Source: Sphingomicrobium sp. (GTDB taxonomy: Bacteria; Pseudomonadota; Alphaproteobacteria; Sphingomonadales; Sphingomonadaceae). From it: a stretch of 64,000 nucleotides of DNA. Shown here in pieces: positions 29,650 to 38,108 of this stretch; position 1 is the first letter of the stretch, and every line of letters begins with the position of its first letter. The notes below the pieces were generated by a model that did no database searches, was not told the origin of the DNA, and was given only the letters and a program-made list of their open reading frames with translations. The translations under genes were made by a program, and so were the position numbers. The DNA is taken from the NCBI GenBank assembly GCA_030447545.1, contig JAUJOV010000003.1:1-64000 (forward strand), in the 5' to 3' direction.

Positions 29650-29969
29650 TCGGGGGTCGCCGGGCCTACTTCGTTCGTGGTGTCTTCGTCGCTGTCGGTG
29701 CCGAGCACCGGCGGCGGAGCCCCGACCCCCGCGGGCGGAAGGTCGAACCGGTCGACCCGCCGCGGCTGGGACCTGCGCAGGAGCTCGTCCACACGCTGCG
29801 GGTTCGCGCCCGTAGGGAGCCTCAGCAGTTCCTCCGCCGTTGGCGTGGTCTGCGCCATCAGCGGCTTGACCGGCAGCGGCTCGCCTTCGGCGGGACGAAG
29901 CGGCGCCATCCGGCCGCAGCCCGCGGCGAGCGCAAGCGCAAAAACCAAAGCGGCGGCGCGAAGCTTCAT
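29646..29969 (-). CDS. Small proline-rich lipoprotein
   Basis: 107 residues. The lipoprotein signal MKLRAAALVFALALAAGC is followed by GRMAPLRPAEGEPLPVKPL and a Pro/Arg-rich body. The CG.M.PL.P start of the mature protein recalls the LptM group of small lipoproteins that assist LptD assembly, but the rest is longer and the match is weak. It is coupled to galU (4-bp overlap) and divergent from the tlpA-like gene. Confidence 0.65.
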   Translation of the reverse strand: MKLRAAALVFALALAAGCGRMAPLRPAEGEPLPVKPLMAQTTPTAEELLRLPTGANPQRVDELLRRSQPRRVDRFDLPPAGVGAPPPVLGTDSDEDTTNEVGPATPE

Positions 29970-30050
29970 TGCATCGGCCTAGCCGCTCGCGCCACTTTGC
30001 GCCAGCGCTGCGCCTTGCGGGCGCCGCATCGCCTTTCTATCGCGCCGCCG

Positions 30051-30602
30051 ATGAAGCCCCGGCTCCTCGCATTGCTCCTGCCGCTCGCGCTGCTCGCGCC
30101 TTCATGCGACCGGCAGGACCCCCCGGCCGAGCAGCCGGCGGGCCCGGCGAAGGGTGTCAGCCGCGCCGCCGCCGGTCGGCCGCTGCCCGACGTCGAGCTG
30201 CGCGACGCCGCCGACGAGCCTGCGACCCTCGCAGGCGAGACAGGCGAGCCGCTGCTGGTCAACCTGTGGGCGACGTGGTGCGCGCCGTGCGTCAAGGAGC
30301 TGCCGACGCTCGAGGCGCTCGGCCGCCGCGAGGGCGCTCCGCGCGTGGTCGCGGTGTCGCAGGACATGGCGCCGCGCGGCTCGGTCGAGGCGTTCCTCGA
30401 GCAGAACAGGCTCACCGAGCTCGAGGTGTGGCACGACCCGCAGATGGCTGTGTCGTCGAGCGTTGAAGCCAACGTGCTTCCGACCACCATTCTCTACGAC
30501 GCGCAGGGCCGGGAGGTCTGGCGCTACATCGGCGATCTCGACTGGGCGGGCGCCGAAGCGGCCAAATTGCTGGGCGAGGCTAGTCCCTCAACAACTCGTT
30601 GA
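30051..30602 (+). CDS. TlpA-like thioredoxin-fold lipoprotein
   Basis: 183 residues from an ATG at 30051. A lipoprotein signal ([15 protein letters not shown]) exports it. The thioredoxin domain carries [20 protein letters not shown] with the WCAPC active site, then [20 protein letters not shown] and [20 protein letters not shown] with the cis-proline loop (LPTT). A periplasmic disulfide reductase, perhaps for cytochrome c maturation or cysteine repair. Its last 23 bp overlap the end of dapD on the opposite strand. Confidence 0.92.
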   Translation: MKPRLLALLLPLALLAPSCDRQDPPAEQPAGPAKGVSRAAAGRPLPDVELRDAADEPATLAGETGEPLLVNLWATWCAPCVKELPTLEALGRREGAPRVVAVSQDMAPRGSVEAFLEQNRLTELEVWHDPQMAVSSSVEANVLPTTILYDAQGREVWRYIGDLDWAGAEAAKLLGEASPSTTR

Positions 30603-31398
30603 TGCTGGTCTTCGACCGCGTCCGCTGGTCGACCTGCTTGACGATCACGGCGCACGCGAGGCTCGGGCCGGCATCGCCGGCCGGCAACGTGCCGGGAACG
30701 ACGACCGAGTAGGCCGGCACCCGGCCGAAGTGCACGGCGCCGCTCGCACGGTCGACGATCTTGGTCGATGCACCCAGGAACACGCCCATCGACAGCACTG
30801 CGCCCTGCTCGACGACCACCCCTTCGGCAACCTCCGAACGCGCGCCGATGAAGCAATCGTCCTCGATGATCACCGGGCCGGCCTGGAGCGGCTCGAGCAC
30901 TCCGCCGATCCCGGCCCCGCCCGAGATGTGGACGTTGCGGCCGATCTGGGCGCAGCTGCCGACCGTCGCCCAGGTGTCGACCATCGTTCCCTCGCCGACG
31001 CGGGCGCCGATGTTGACGAAGCTCGGCATCAGCACTGCTCCTGGAGCGACGAAAGCGCCGCGGCGCACGATCGCGCCAGGGACCGCGCGGAAAGCCCCGG
31101 CTTCGAACTCTGCCTGGCTCCAGCCGGCGAACTTTGACGGCGCCTTGTCCCACCAGTGCGCACCGCCGGGGCCGCCCGGGATCATCTCCATCGGATTGAG
31201 CCGGAACGACAGAAGGACGGCCTTCTTGAGCCACTGGTGAACGGTCCACTGGCCGTCGACCTTCTGAGCGATCCGGGCCTTCCCGCAGTCGAGCGCCGCG
31301 ATCGCCGCGTCGACCGCCTCGCGGACCTCGCCGCTTGTGCCCGGGCCGAACGAGTCCCGCTCCTCCCAGGCTGCGTCGATGGTCGCCTCAAGCGTCAT
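30580..31398 (-). CDS. dapD: Tetrahydrodipicolinate N-succinyltransferase
   Basis: 272 residues. The N-terminal part has [20 protein letters not shown] and [21 protein letters not shown] left-handed beta-helix follows with hexapeptide repeats: [39 protein letters not shown] and [20 protein letters not shown]. Step in the succinylase branch of lysine/meso-DAP synthesis, needed for peptidoglycan. The ATG overlaps the upstream HAD gene stop (ATGA). Confidence 0.97.
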   Translation of the reverse strand: MTLEATIDAAWEERDSFGPGTSGEVREAVDAAIAALDCGKARIAQKVDGQWTVHQWLKKAVLLSFRLNPMEMIPGGPGGAHWWDKAPSKFAGWSQAEFEAGAFRAVPGAIVRRGAFVAPGAVLMPSFVNIGARVGEGTMVDTWATVGSCAQIGRNVHISGGAGIGGVLEPLQAGPVIIEDDCFIGARSEVAEGVVVEQGAVLSMGVFLGASTKIVDRASGAVHFGRVPAYSVVVPGTLPAGDAGPSLACAVIVKQVDQRTRSKTSINELLRD

Positions 31399-32078
31399 TC
31401 ACTTGCCTCCACAATCGTTTCGAGCCACTCGCCGACGTCACCGATGGGATGGTCGATGAAGCCGCCTTCAGCGCCATGGCTTCCCCGCTCCGAGCCGTTG
31501 TCGACCCACACGGTCGTCATTCCGAGCGCCTTGGCCGGCTTCAAATTCCCGGCCATGTCGTCGACCAGAAGCGCATGGCGCGGATCGATGCCGAACCGAT
31601 CGCACAGCAGCTGGTATCCGTGCGGATCGGGCTTGGGCTTGAGGTCGCTCGAATGGATGTCGTGCAGGTCGTCGAAGCGGTCGTGGACCCCGATCGCTTC
31701 GAGCACGCGGCGCGCATAGGGCGCATCGCCGTTGGTGAACAGGAAGCGGCGGCCGGGCAGCCTGGCAAGGCCTGCGGCGAGCCGCTCATCGGCCTGCACC
31801 CGATCGAGCGGGATGCCGTGGACGTCGGCAAGGAACTCGTGCGGGTCGACCCCATGCTCCTTCATGAGGCCCGCGAGCGTGGTGCCGTGCTCGTGGAAGT
31901 GGGCCTTCTGCACCCGCCTGGCTTCCTCGGGCCTGCAATCGAGAAGCCGCTCGATGTAGGCGCCCATGCGCTCGTCGATCAGCGAGAACAGCCCGGTGGA
32001 CGCGGGATACAGGCAATTGTCGAGGTCGAAGATCCAGTCGCGGACGTGCCGGAATTCGGGGACGACGCGCGTGGCCAT
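31395..32078 (-). CDS. HAD-family pyrimidine 5'-nucleotidase-type hydrolase
   Basis: 227 residues from an ATG at 32078 (an in-frame ATG at 32087 is also possible). HAD motif I is [13 protein letters not shown], motif II FTNGD, Lys in [12 protein letters not shown] and motif [20 protein letters not shown]. The sequence matches the Sdt1/pyrimidine 5'-nucleotidase group (LDNCLY instead of LDGTL). It is encoded directly before dapD with an ATGA overlap, a pairing common in alphaproteobacteria, but a functional link to lysine synthesis is not evident. Confidence 0.9.
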   Translation of the reverse strand: MATRVVPEFRHVRDWIFDLDNCLYPASTGLFSLIDERMGAYIERLLDCRPEEARRVQKAHFHEHGTTLAGLMKEHGVDPHEFLADVHGIPLDRVQADERLAAGLARLPGRRFLFTNGDAPYARRVLEAIGVHDRFDDLHDIHSSDLKPKPDPHGYQLLCDRFGIDPRHALLVDDMAGNLKPAKALGMTTVWVDNGSERGSHGAEGGFIDHPIGDVGEWLETIVEASE

Positions 32079-32114
32079 TGCGCGCACGCGCCTAGCCGCT
32101 TTTGCGTCTGCGGC

Positions 32115-32408
32115 CTACTGCCCGCGTTCGCGCATCGAATTGACCTCGCGGTACATGACCGGAATGGCACAGCCGTCCACCAGCCGGTAGACCGCAGCAT
32201 AGGTCTGACCGGGCGGAAGCTCGGTCAGCTTCTCCGGCCGCGCGGGTTTGCCGCGGTGCACCGATCCCGTTCGGGCGAACTGGGTGGTGGCGTTGGCGCA
32301 CCTGCTGGTCACGCTCAGGCGGGGGTTCTCAACTGCCGGCGCCGGGCGCGGCGCCGGATCTGCAGGCGAGCAAAGCGCGATCAGCGCGAGAATCAGTGGA
32401 AGCCGCAT
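32115..32408 (-). CDS. Small exported protein of unknown function
   Basis: 97 residues. An AAGGAGG site precedes the ATG at 32408. A short signal peptide (MRLPLILALIALCSPADPAP) is followed by SVTSRCANATTQFARTGSVH and ELPPGQTYAAVYRLVDGCAI. Two cysteines remain in the mature part and could form a disulfide. I recognise no domain. Confidence 0.7.
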   Translation of the reverse strand: MRLPLILALIALCSPADPAPRPAPAVENPRLSVTSRCANATTQFARTGSVHRGKPARPEKLTELPPGQTYAAVYRLVDGCAIPVMYREVNSMRERGQ

Positions 32409-32462
32409 CGCCACCTCCTTTGACGCTCAACACTATACCAACGCCGCGGGACGGACGCGAGT

Positions 32463-32822
32463 TCAGACGGTGAAGCTCTCGCCGCAGCCGCACGCGCCCT
32501 TGGCGTTGGGATTGGCGAAGACGAAGCCGGCGGCGAAATCGTCCTCGCGCCAGTCCATGATCGAGCCGATCAGATAGAGGATCGACCCGCCGTCGACGTA
32601 GAAGGTGCCCCCCGCGGTGACGATCTTCTCGTCCAGCGGGTTTTCCTCGCTGACATAATCGACCGAGTAGGCAAGGCCCGAGCAGCCGCGGCGCGGGGTC
32701 GACAGCTTGACTCCGACCGCCCCTTCGGGCGCGCGGCTCATCAGCTCGGCAATGCGCGCCTCGGCGGCCTCAGTGAGCGTGATCGCGGCAGGACGCGCTC
32801 GGACTTTCGTTTCCTTGTTCAT
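32463..32822 (-). CDS. sufA: A-type Fe-S carrier SufA/HesB-like
   Basis: 119 residues. The HesB/IscA core is ITLTEAAEARIAELMSRAPE, VKLSTPRRGCSGLAYSVDY, then FYVDGGSILYLIGSIMDW and the C-terminal NPNAKGACGCGESF. The three conserved cysteines (RRGCSG and CGCG) are present. Carries iron-sulfur clusters to target proteins. It is last in the suf operon and its ATG overlaps the sufT stop by one base (TGATG). ErpA is the main alternative name; operon context favours SufA. Confidence 0.92.
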   Translation of the reverse strand: MNKETKVRARPAAITLTEAAEARIAELMSRAPEGAVGVKLSTPRRGCSGLAYSVDYVSEENPLDEKIVTAGGTFYVDGGSILYLIGSIMDWREDDFAAGFVFANPNAKGACGCGESFTV

Positions 32823-33277
32823 CACAGCATTCCCAGCTCGAGCCGGGCTTCGTCGCTCATCTTCGACGGGTCCCACGGCGGCGTCCACACCAGGTTTACG
32901 ACGGCGTCGCGGATGCCGGGCACCGACAGCACTCGCAGCTCAACCTCGTTGGGAAGCGATTCGGCCACGGGGCAGTGCGGCGTCGTTAGCGTCATGGTGA
33001 CCACCGCGTCGCCGTCCTCGCTGATGTCCACGTCGTAGATCAGGCCGAGCTCGTAGATGTCGACCGGGATTTCCGGGTCATAGATCGACTTCAGCGCCTC
33101 GATCACCGCGGCCTTGAGGTCGTCGTTGGCTGGCGCGTCCTCCGCCGGCGTCGTCTCGCCGGAAAGGCACCCCGAGAGATAGTCGCGCTTGCGCTCGAAT
33201 TCGGGCGTCACGCGGGCACGCGGGGGCGGGGTCACCGACCCGACTTCTTCAGTCTCGATCTTGCGTTCCTGGTTCAT
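32822..33277 (-). CDS. sufT: SufT-type DUF59 Fe-S assembly protein
   Basis: 151 residues. After a charged N-terminal region the DUF59/MIP18 domain reads AVIEALKSIYDPEIPVDIYE, LGLIYDVDISEDGDAVVTMT, LTTPHCPVAESLPNEVELRV and NLVWTPPWDPSKMSDEARLE. DPEIPVDIYELGLIYDV and the Cys in TTPHCPV are typical. Members act in Fe-S maturation of client proteins. Start at 33277, with the preceding sufS stop overlapping by 4 bp. Confidence 0.92.
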   Translation of the reverse strand: MNQERKIETEEVGSVTPPPRARVTPEFERKRDYLSGCLSGETTPAEDAPANDDLKAAVIEALKSIYDPEIPVDIYELGLIYDVDISEDGDAVVTMTLTTPHCPVAESLPNEVELRVLSVPGIRDAVVNLVWTPPWDPSKMSDEARLELGML

Positions 33278-34464
33278 CCGAAGATCCGCTTCACCTGTTC
33301 CAGCCCGCGCACCAGCGCCTCCACGTCCGAGCTGTCGCTGTGTGCGGCGAAGCTCGCCCGGGCGGTCGCCGGGACTCCCAACGCTTCCATCAGCGGCTGG
33401 GCGCAATGGTGGCCGGCACGCACCGCGACACCCACGTCGTCCAATATGGTGGCGGTGTCGTGCGGATGCACCCCGTCGACGTTGAAACTGACGATCCCGG
33501 CGCCGTCGTCGGGGCCGTAAAGTGTGACAAAGCCCAGGCCACGGAGCGCTTTTCTGCACCTCTCGACGAGGGCTTGCTCGTGGGCATGAATCGCTTCGAG
33601 TCCGACGGCTTGGACCCATTCGACAGCCGCGTGAAGGCCGACTGCGCCGACGATGTGCGGAGTGCCTGCCTCGAACCTTCCAGGCGACTCGGCATAGGTC
33701 GAGCGAGCAAAGGCGACCGACTCGATCATCGCCCCGCCGCCCTGCCACGGCGGCATTTGCGCGAGCAGCTCCGATCGGCCCCAGAGCGCTCCGACTCCGG
33801 TCGGCCCGTACAGCTTGTGACCCGAATAAGCGTAGAAATCGCAGCCGATCGCAGCGACGTCGACCGGCAGCCGGGGAACCGCCTGGCAGCCGTCGAGCAG
33901 GAGCAGCGCGCCCTGGCGATGCGCGATGTCCGCCGCGCGCTTTGAATCGAGGATCGAGCCGAGCACGTTCGACACGTGGGCGAAGGCGACCAGGCGGTGG
34001 TCCCTGGTCAGCATGCGCTCGGCGGCGTCGAGGTCGATGCAGCCGTCGCCGGTCAGCGGCACCGCGTCGACTTCGTAGCCGGCGAGCTGCCAGGGGACGA
34101 TGTTGCTGTGGTGCTCGAGCAGCGAGACGAGCACCCGCTTGCGGCCTTGCTTGGGCAGAGTTCGCGCGACGAGGTTGATCGCCTCGGTCGCGCCGCGGGT
34201 GAAGACCAGTTCGTGAGGAGCGCCGCCGATCAGCTCCGCCGCGGCTGCCCGCGCGGCCTCGTAGCGGCCGGTCATCTCGCTCGAGCGCTGGTAGATGCCG
34301 CGGTGAACGGTCGCATAGTCGTGCGCGTAAGTGCGGGTGATCGCGTCGATCACCGGGCGCGGCTTCTGCGCGGTCGCGGCGCTGTCGAGATAATGCCAGT
34401 TCTCGATTGCCGGAAACTGGTCACGGACGTCGAGCGCCGAGTTGATGCGAGTCTCGACGTTCAC
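33274..34464 (-). CDS. sufS: Cysteine desulfurase SufS
   Basis: 396 residues. PLP-enzyme landmarks: YLDSAATAQKPRPVIDAITR, FTRGATEAINLVARTLPKQG, SLLEHHSNIVPWQL, the PLP lysine in AYSGHKLYGPTG and the catalytic cysteine in VRAGHHCAQPLMEALGVPAT. Group II desulfurase that mobilises cysteine sulfur for the SufBCD scaffold. SufE is not present in the window. Stop and start overlaps with sufT and sufD (4 bp each) show tight coupling. Confidence 0.96.
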   Translation of the reverse strand: MNVETRINSALDVRDQFPAIENWHYLDSAATAQKPRPVIDAITRTYAHDYATVHRGIYQRSSEMTGRYEAARAAAAELIGGAPHELVFTRGATEAINLVARTLPKQGRKRVLVSLLEHHSNIVPWQLAGYEVDAVPLTGDGCIDLDAAERMLTRDHRLVAFAHVSNVLGSILDSKRAADIAHRQGALLLLDGCQAVPRLPVDVAAIGCDFYAYSGHKLYGPTGVGALWGRSELLAQMPPWQGGGAMIESVAFARSTYAESPGRFEAGTPHIVGAVGLHAAVEWVQAVGLEAIHAHEQALVERCRKALRGLGFVTLYGPDDGAGIVSFNVDGVHPHDTATILDDVGVAVRAGHHCAQPLMEALGVPATARASFAAHSDSSDVEALVRGLEQVKRIFG

Positions 34465-35207
34465 ACGACTGCCCTCAGCGCGTCGCGCGCGGCTTCGCGG
34501 ATGCGCTCGCGCTGCGGCTCATCGGCGACATTGTCCCACAGGCCGGTGACGAAGCCTTCGAGCAGGAGCGCCCGGGCCCCCGCGGGGTCGAGGCCGCGGC
34601 TCATCGCGTAGAACAATTGCGCTTCATCGAGCTCGCCGACGGTCGCGCCGTGAGCGCATTTCACGTCGTCGGCAAAGATCTCGAGCTCGGGCTTGGCGTT
34701 GGCGGTCGCTCCGCGGTCGAGCAGCATTGCCTTGATCGACTGCTCGGCGTCGGTCTTCTGAGCGCCGCGAGCAACCTCGATCCGGCCGAGATAGGTGCCG
34801 ACCGCCTTTCCGCCGAGCACCGAGCGCACCGTCTGGCGCGAGCGCCCGCCGACGGCGACGTGCCTCGCGTTAGTGACGATTTCGTTGGTCGAGCTGCCGC
34901 CGCCGATGTTCGCCGCGTACAGATCGAACTCGGCGCCGGTCTCAAGGCTCAGCTCCAGCTCGATGCGTCCGTACACCGGCGCATTGTTGAGCACGAACAG
35001 GCGCGCGCAAGCGCCTTCGCCGAGCGCGATCCGCACCCGCCTGACCTGCACGTCGTCGCCGCCCGGAAGCCACACCTCCTCGAAGCTCTCGCCCGGCGCG
35101 ACGGTCAGCGTCGCGCTTTGCGCGAACTGCTCCCACACGGGCCGCAGCGCGTCGAGGTCGGCGTAGCGCCATTCCTCCTGCTTGCGGGTGGGGAAGGGGG
35201 CGGTCAC
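34461..35207 (-). CDS. sufD: Fe-S cluster assembly protein SufD
   Basis: 248 residues. It ends in the SufB/SufD family block [40 protein letters not shown]. The middle forms the parallel beta-helix typical of the family (GRIEVARGAQKTDAEQSI). It is shorter than E. coli SufD (about 420 residues), as is common in alphaproteobacteria. Forms the SufBC2D scaffold with SufB and the SufC ATPase. It overlaps sufC and sufS by 4 bp on each side. Confidence 0.94.
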   Translation of the reverse strand: MTAPFPTRKQEEWRYADLDALRPVWEQFAQSATLTVAPGESFEEVWLPGGDDVQVRRVRIALGEGACARLFVLNNAPVYGRIELELSLETGAEFDLYAANIGGGSSTNEIVTNARHVAVGGRSRQTVRSVLGGKAVGTYLGRIEVARGAQKTDAEQSIKAMLLDRGATANAKPELEIFADDVKCAHGATVGELDEAQLFYAMSRGLDPAGARALLLEGFVTGLWDNVADEPQRERIREAARDALRAVV

Positions 35208-35942
35208 GCAGCCGCCTCCACATAGCCTTCGCGCTCGAGCTCGCGGGCGAGCTCGATGTCGCCCGAGCGCGTGATCCGCCCAGCCTGGAGCACATGCACG
35301 CGGTCGGGCCGCACATGCTCGAGCAGGCGCTCGTAATGGGTGATCAGGAGCGCGCCCTTGTCGCCGCTACGCATGATCCGGTTGATGCCTTCGCCGACGA
35401 TCCGCAGCGCGTCGATGTCGAGCCCGCTGTCGGTCTCGTCGAGCACCGCGAAGCGCGGGCTGATGATGCCCATCTGCACCATCTCGGCGCGCTTCTCGCC
35501 GCCCGAGAAGCCGACGTTGACGGGTCGCTTGAGCATCTCGACGTCCACGTCGAGCGCGCTTGCCTGCTCGCGCGCCAGGCGGATGAACTCGGCCCCGACA
35601 ACTCGGCCTCGCCGCGAGCGCGGCGCTGCGAATTCAGGCTTTCGCGCAGGAACTGCAGGTACGACACGCCGGGAATTTCGACCGGGTACTGGAAACCGAG
35701 GAACAGTCCCGCCGCGGCCCGCTCGTGCGGCTCCATGTCGAGCAGGTCACGGCCGTCGAACGTCGCGCTCCCGTCGCTCACCTCATAACCGGGCGGCCGG
35801 CGAGCACATAGGCGAGCGTCGACTTGCCCGACCCGTTCGGCCCCATGATCGCGTGCACCTCGCCCGCAGGCACGTGCAGCGACACGCCGTTCAGGATCGG
35901 CTTGTCGGCGACGGTCGCGTGGAGGTTTTCAATCTGGAGCAT
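35204..35942 (-). CDS. sufC: Fe-S assembly ABC ATPase SufC, two frame breaks
   Basis: About 247 residues over three frames. N-terminal part: [19 protein letters not shown] and [18 protein letters not shown] (Walker A). The frame is lost after AGRP near 35782. It continues with [40 protein letters not shown] (Q-loop), breaks again near 35600, and resumes [18 protein letters not shown] (signature) and [18 protein letters not shown] (Walker B). Each break fits one missing base. Energises the SufBCD scaffold. Confidence 0.92.
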
Positions 35943-36024
35943 CGGCCTTCTTGACCACATATTCATGAGATTCGTCGCTCACCGGGGCGCCATTGACTTC
36001 GACGCGCTTTGGTTCAGCTGGCAT
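35929..36024 (-). CDS. Possible 31-residue ORF between sufB and sufC
   Basis: Begins [18 protein letters not shown] and ends VVKKADAPD. The ATG overlaps the stop of the upstream micro-ORF (TGATG) and its TGA lies 14 bp inside sufC. No known domain. It could be a coupling ORF, the remnant of a larger gene, or chance. Confidence 0.35.
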   Translation of the reverse strand: MPAEPKRVEVNGAPVSDESHEYVVKKADAPD

Positions 36025-36098
36025 CAGATGCGCAGTCCCTCTACGCCGGCTTCATTCCAAGTGGAAAACTCATCGCGCTGACGGCGTTTGCGGCTCAT
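36024..36098 (-). CDS. Possible 24-residue basic ORF after sufB
   Basis: [20 protein letters not shown] then GLRI. The ATG overlaps the sufB stop (ATGA) and GGGGAG lies 6-7 bp upstream. With the 31-residue ORF it makes a continuous chain of coupled stops and starts from sufB to sufC. Larger DUF559-type genes sometimes sit at this point in related operons as I recall, so this may be a remnant. Confidence 0.35.
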   Translation of the reverse strand: MSRKRRQRDEFSTWNEAGVEGLRI

Positions 36099-37555
36099 CC
36101 CACGCTCCCCTCGAGGCTGATCCCCAGCAGCTTCTGCGCCTCGACCGCAAACTCCATCGGCAGCTGCTTGAGCACCTCGCGCGCGAAGCCGTTGACGATC
36201 AGCGCGACCGCCGCTTCCTGGTCCAGCCCGCGGCTCATCGCGTAGAACAACTGGTCCTCGCTGATCTTCGACGTCGTCGCCTCATGCTCGATCGTCGCGG
36301 TCGGGTTCTTGACCTCGATGTAGGGCACGGTGTGCGCGCCGCACTGGTCGCCGAGCAGCAGCGCGAGTCGCACTGCGTGAAGTTGCGCACGTTCTCCGCA
36401 CCGGCAAGCACGCGCACCAGCCCGCGACTCGATCGGCCCGCGCTGATGCCCTTGCTGACGATCGTCGAGCGCGTGTTGGCGCCAATGTGCACCATCTTGG
36501 TTCCCGTGTCGGCCTGCTGGCGGTTGTTGGTGAGAGCGACCGAATAGTATTCGCCGACGCTGCCTTCGCCCTTCAGGATGCAGCTTGGATATTTCCAGGT
36601 GATCGCGCTTCCGGTCTCGACCTGGGTCCAGCTGACCTTCGAGCGCGCACCGGCGCAGAGCGCGCGCTTGGTGACGAAGTTGAAGATCCCGCCACGGCCT
36701 TCCTTGTCCCCCGGATACCAGTTCTGGACCGTCGAATATTTAACCTCCGCGTCGTCGTGCGCGTAAATCTCGACCACCGCGGCGTGCAGCTGGTTCTCGT
36801 CGCGCATCGGCGCGGTGCAGCCTTCGAGATAGGAGACGTAGCTGCCCTTGTTGGCGACAATCAGCGTGCGCTCGAACTGGCCGGTGTTCTCGGCATTGAT
36901 GCGGAAATAGGTCGACAATTCCATCGGGCAGCGCACGCTCGGGCACGTAGACGAAGGTGCCGTCGGAGAAGACCGCGCTGTTGAGGCAGGCGAAGTAATT
37001 GTCGCGCTGCGGCACGACCGGACCCAAATACTTCCGGACGAGATCCGGGTACTCCCGGATGGCTTCGGAGATGCTCAGGAAGATGACGCCCGCCTTCTTG
37101 AGCTCCTCGCGGAAGGTGGTGGCGACGCTGACGCTGTCGAACACCGCGTCGACCGCGACGCGCGGAGCACCCTCGACGCCGGCAAGCACCTTTTTGCTCC
37201 TCGATCGGGATTCCGAGTTTCTCGTAGGTGCGGCGGATTTCGGGGTCGAGCTCGTCCAGCGACGCGAGCTTGGGCTTCGCCTTGGGCGCCGCGTAATAAT
37301 ATGCGTCCTGGTAATCGATCTCGGGGATCCTGAGCTTCGCCCAGCTCACCTCCTCCATCTCGAGCCAGGCGCGATACGCCTTCAACCGCCAGTCGAGCAT
37401 CCACTCGGGCTCGCCCTTCTTGGCGGAGATGAAGCGGACGGTGTCCTCGTTCAGCCCTTGGGCGCGAACTCCTGCTCGATGTCGGTCGCGAAGCCCCACT
37501 CGTAGTCACGGTCGATCGTCTCGTGGATCTCGCGGTTCTTGATCGCTTCGTTCAT
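36095..37555 (-). CDS. sufB: Fe-S cluster scaffold protein SufB, four frame breaks
   Basis: About 487 residues when five frame segments are joined, the usual SufB length. In order: [40 protein letters not shown] and [40 protein letters not shown] and [60 protein letters not shown] and [11 protein letters not shown]; then [20 protein letters not shown] and the family end. Breaks fall near 37455, 37190, 36930 and 36365. SufB is essential for the pathway in most organisms, so sequence error is far likelier than true loss. The ATG overlaps the regulator stop (ATGA). Confidence 0.92.
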
Positions 37556-37955
37556 CGCGCGAGCTCCGTCAGGCTCACCGCCCCGAGACCTGCTCCGCGA
37601 ACCGCATTGCCGACGATGCCCATGTGCGGCTTGATCCTGCAGTGAGCGTCCAGCGCGCAGTCCTGGTTGACCCCGTCCGAGCACATGGTGAGGCTGATCG
37701 CCCCCTCGACCGCCTCGACGATGTCGGCGAGGCTGATCTCGCCGGCCGCGCGAGCGAGCGAAAGCCGCCGCGCTGCCCACGCGCGCTGTCGAGCAGGCCG
37801 GCCGCGGCGAGGCGGCCCATGAGTTTCTGCGTCGTCGGCAAGGGAACTCCGGTTTCCTGCGCGAGCTCGGACGCGGACAGGCGCGCGCCAGCCTCGCGGC
37901 GCGCGGCGGCGGTCATGATCACGACCGCATAATCGGCAAGGTGGGTCAGGCGCAT
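37552..37955 (-). CDS. Rrf2-family Fe-S sensing regulator of the suf operon, one frame break
   Basis: About 134 residues. The N-terminal winged helix reads RLTHLADYAVVIMTAAARRE, ASELAQETGVPLPTTQKLMG and GLLDSARGQRGGFR. The frame breaks near 37758 (one missing base). In the next frame come AGEISLADIVEAVEGAISLT and the cysteine motif CSDGVNQDCALDAHC, which can hold an Fe-S cluster. This is an IscR/SufR-like repressor encoded first in the operon, so feedback control of suf by cluster status is likely. The binding site was not identified. Confidence 0.88.
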
Positions 37956-38018
37956 GGCTAATTCGGACTGCTCAGGTCCGATTTAGTGAGTTGCGGGCGA
38001 AAACTCAACCTGCGCGAA

Positions 38019-38107
38019 CGTCATTGCGACGAGCCGAAGGCGACGAAGCAATCCAGATTCGTCGCGCTGGATCGCTTCCCCGGCATTCGCCGGGCTCGCA
38101 ATGACGG
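38019..38107. repeat. Long imperfect palindrome (CGTCATTGCGA...CGCAATGACG element)
   Basis: The left arm starts CGTCATTGCGA and passes GACGAAGCAATCCAG (ends 38056). The right arm starts CTGGATCGCTT (38067) and ends CTCGCAATGACGG (38107). The arms are inverted copies with mismatches. Elements of this form are widespread between genes in alphaproteobacteria. It lies just past the 3' end of the DUF885 gene and upstream of the suf regulator. Confidence 0.75.
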
Positions 38108-38108
38108 C

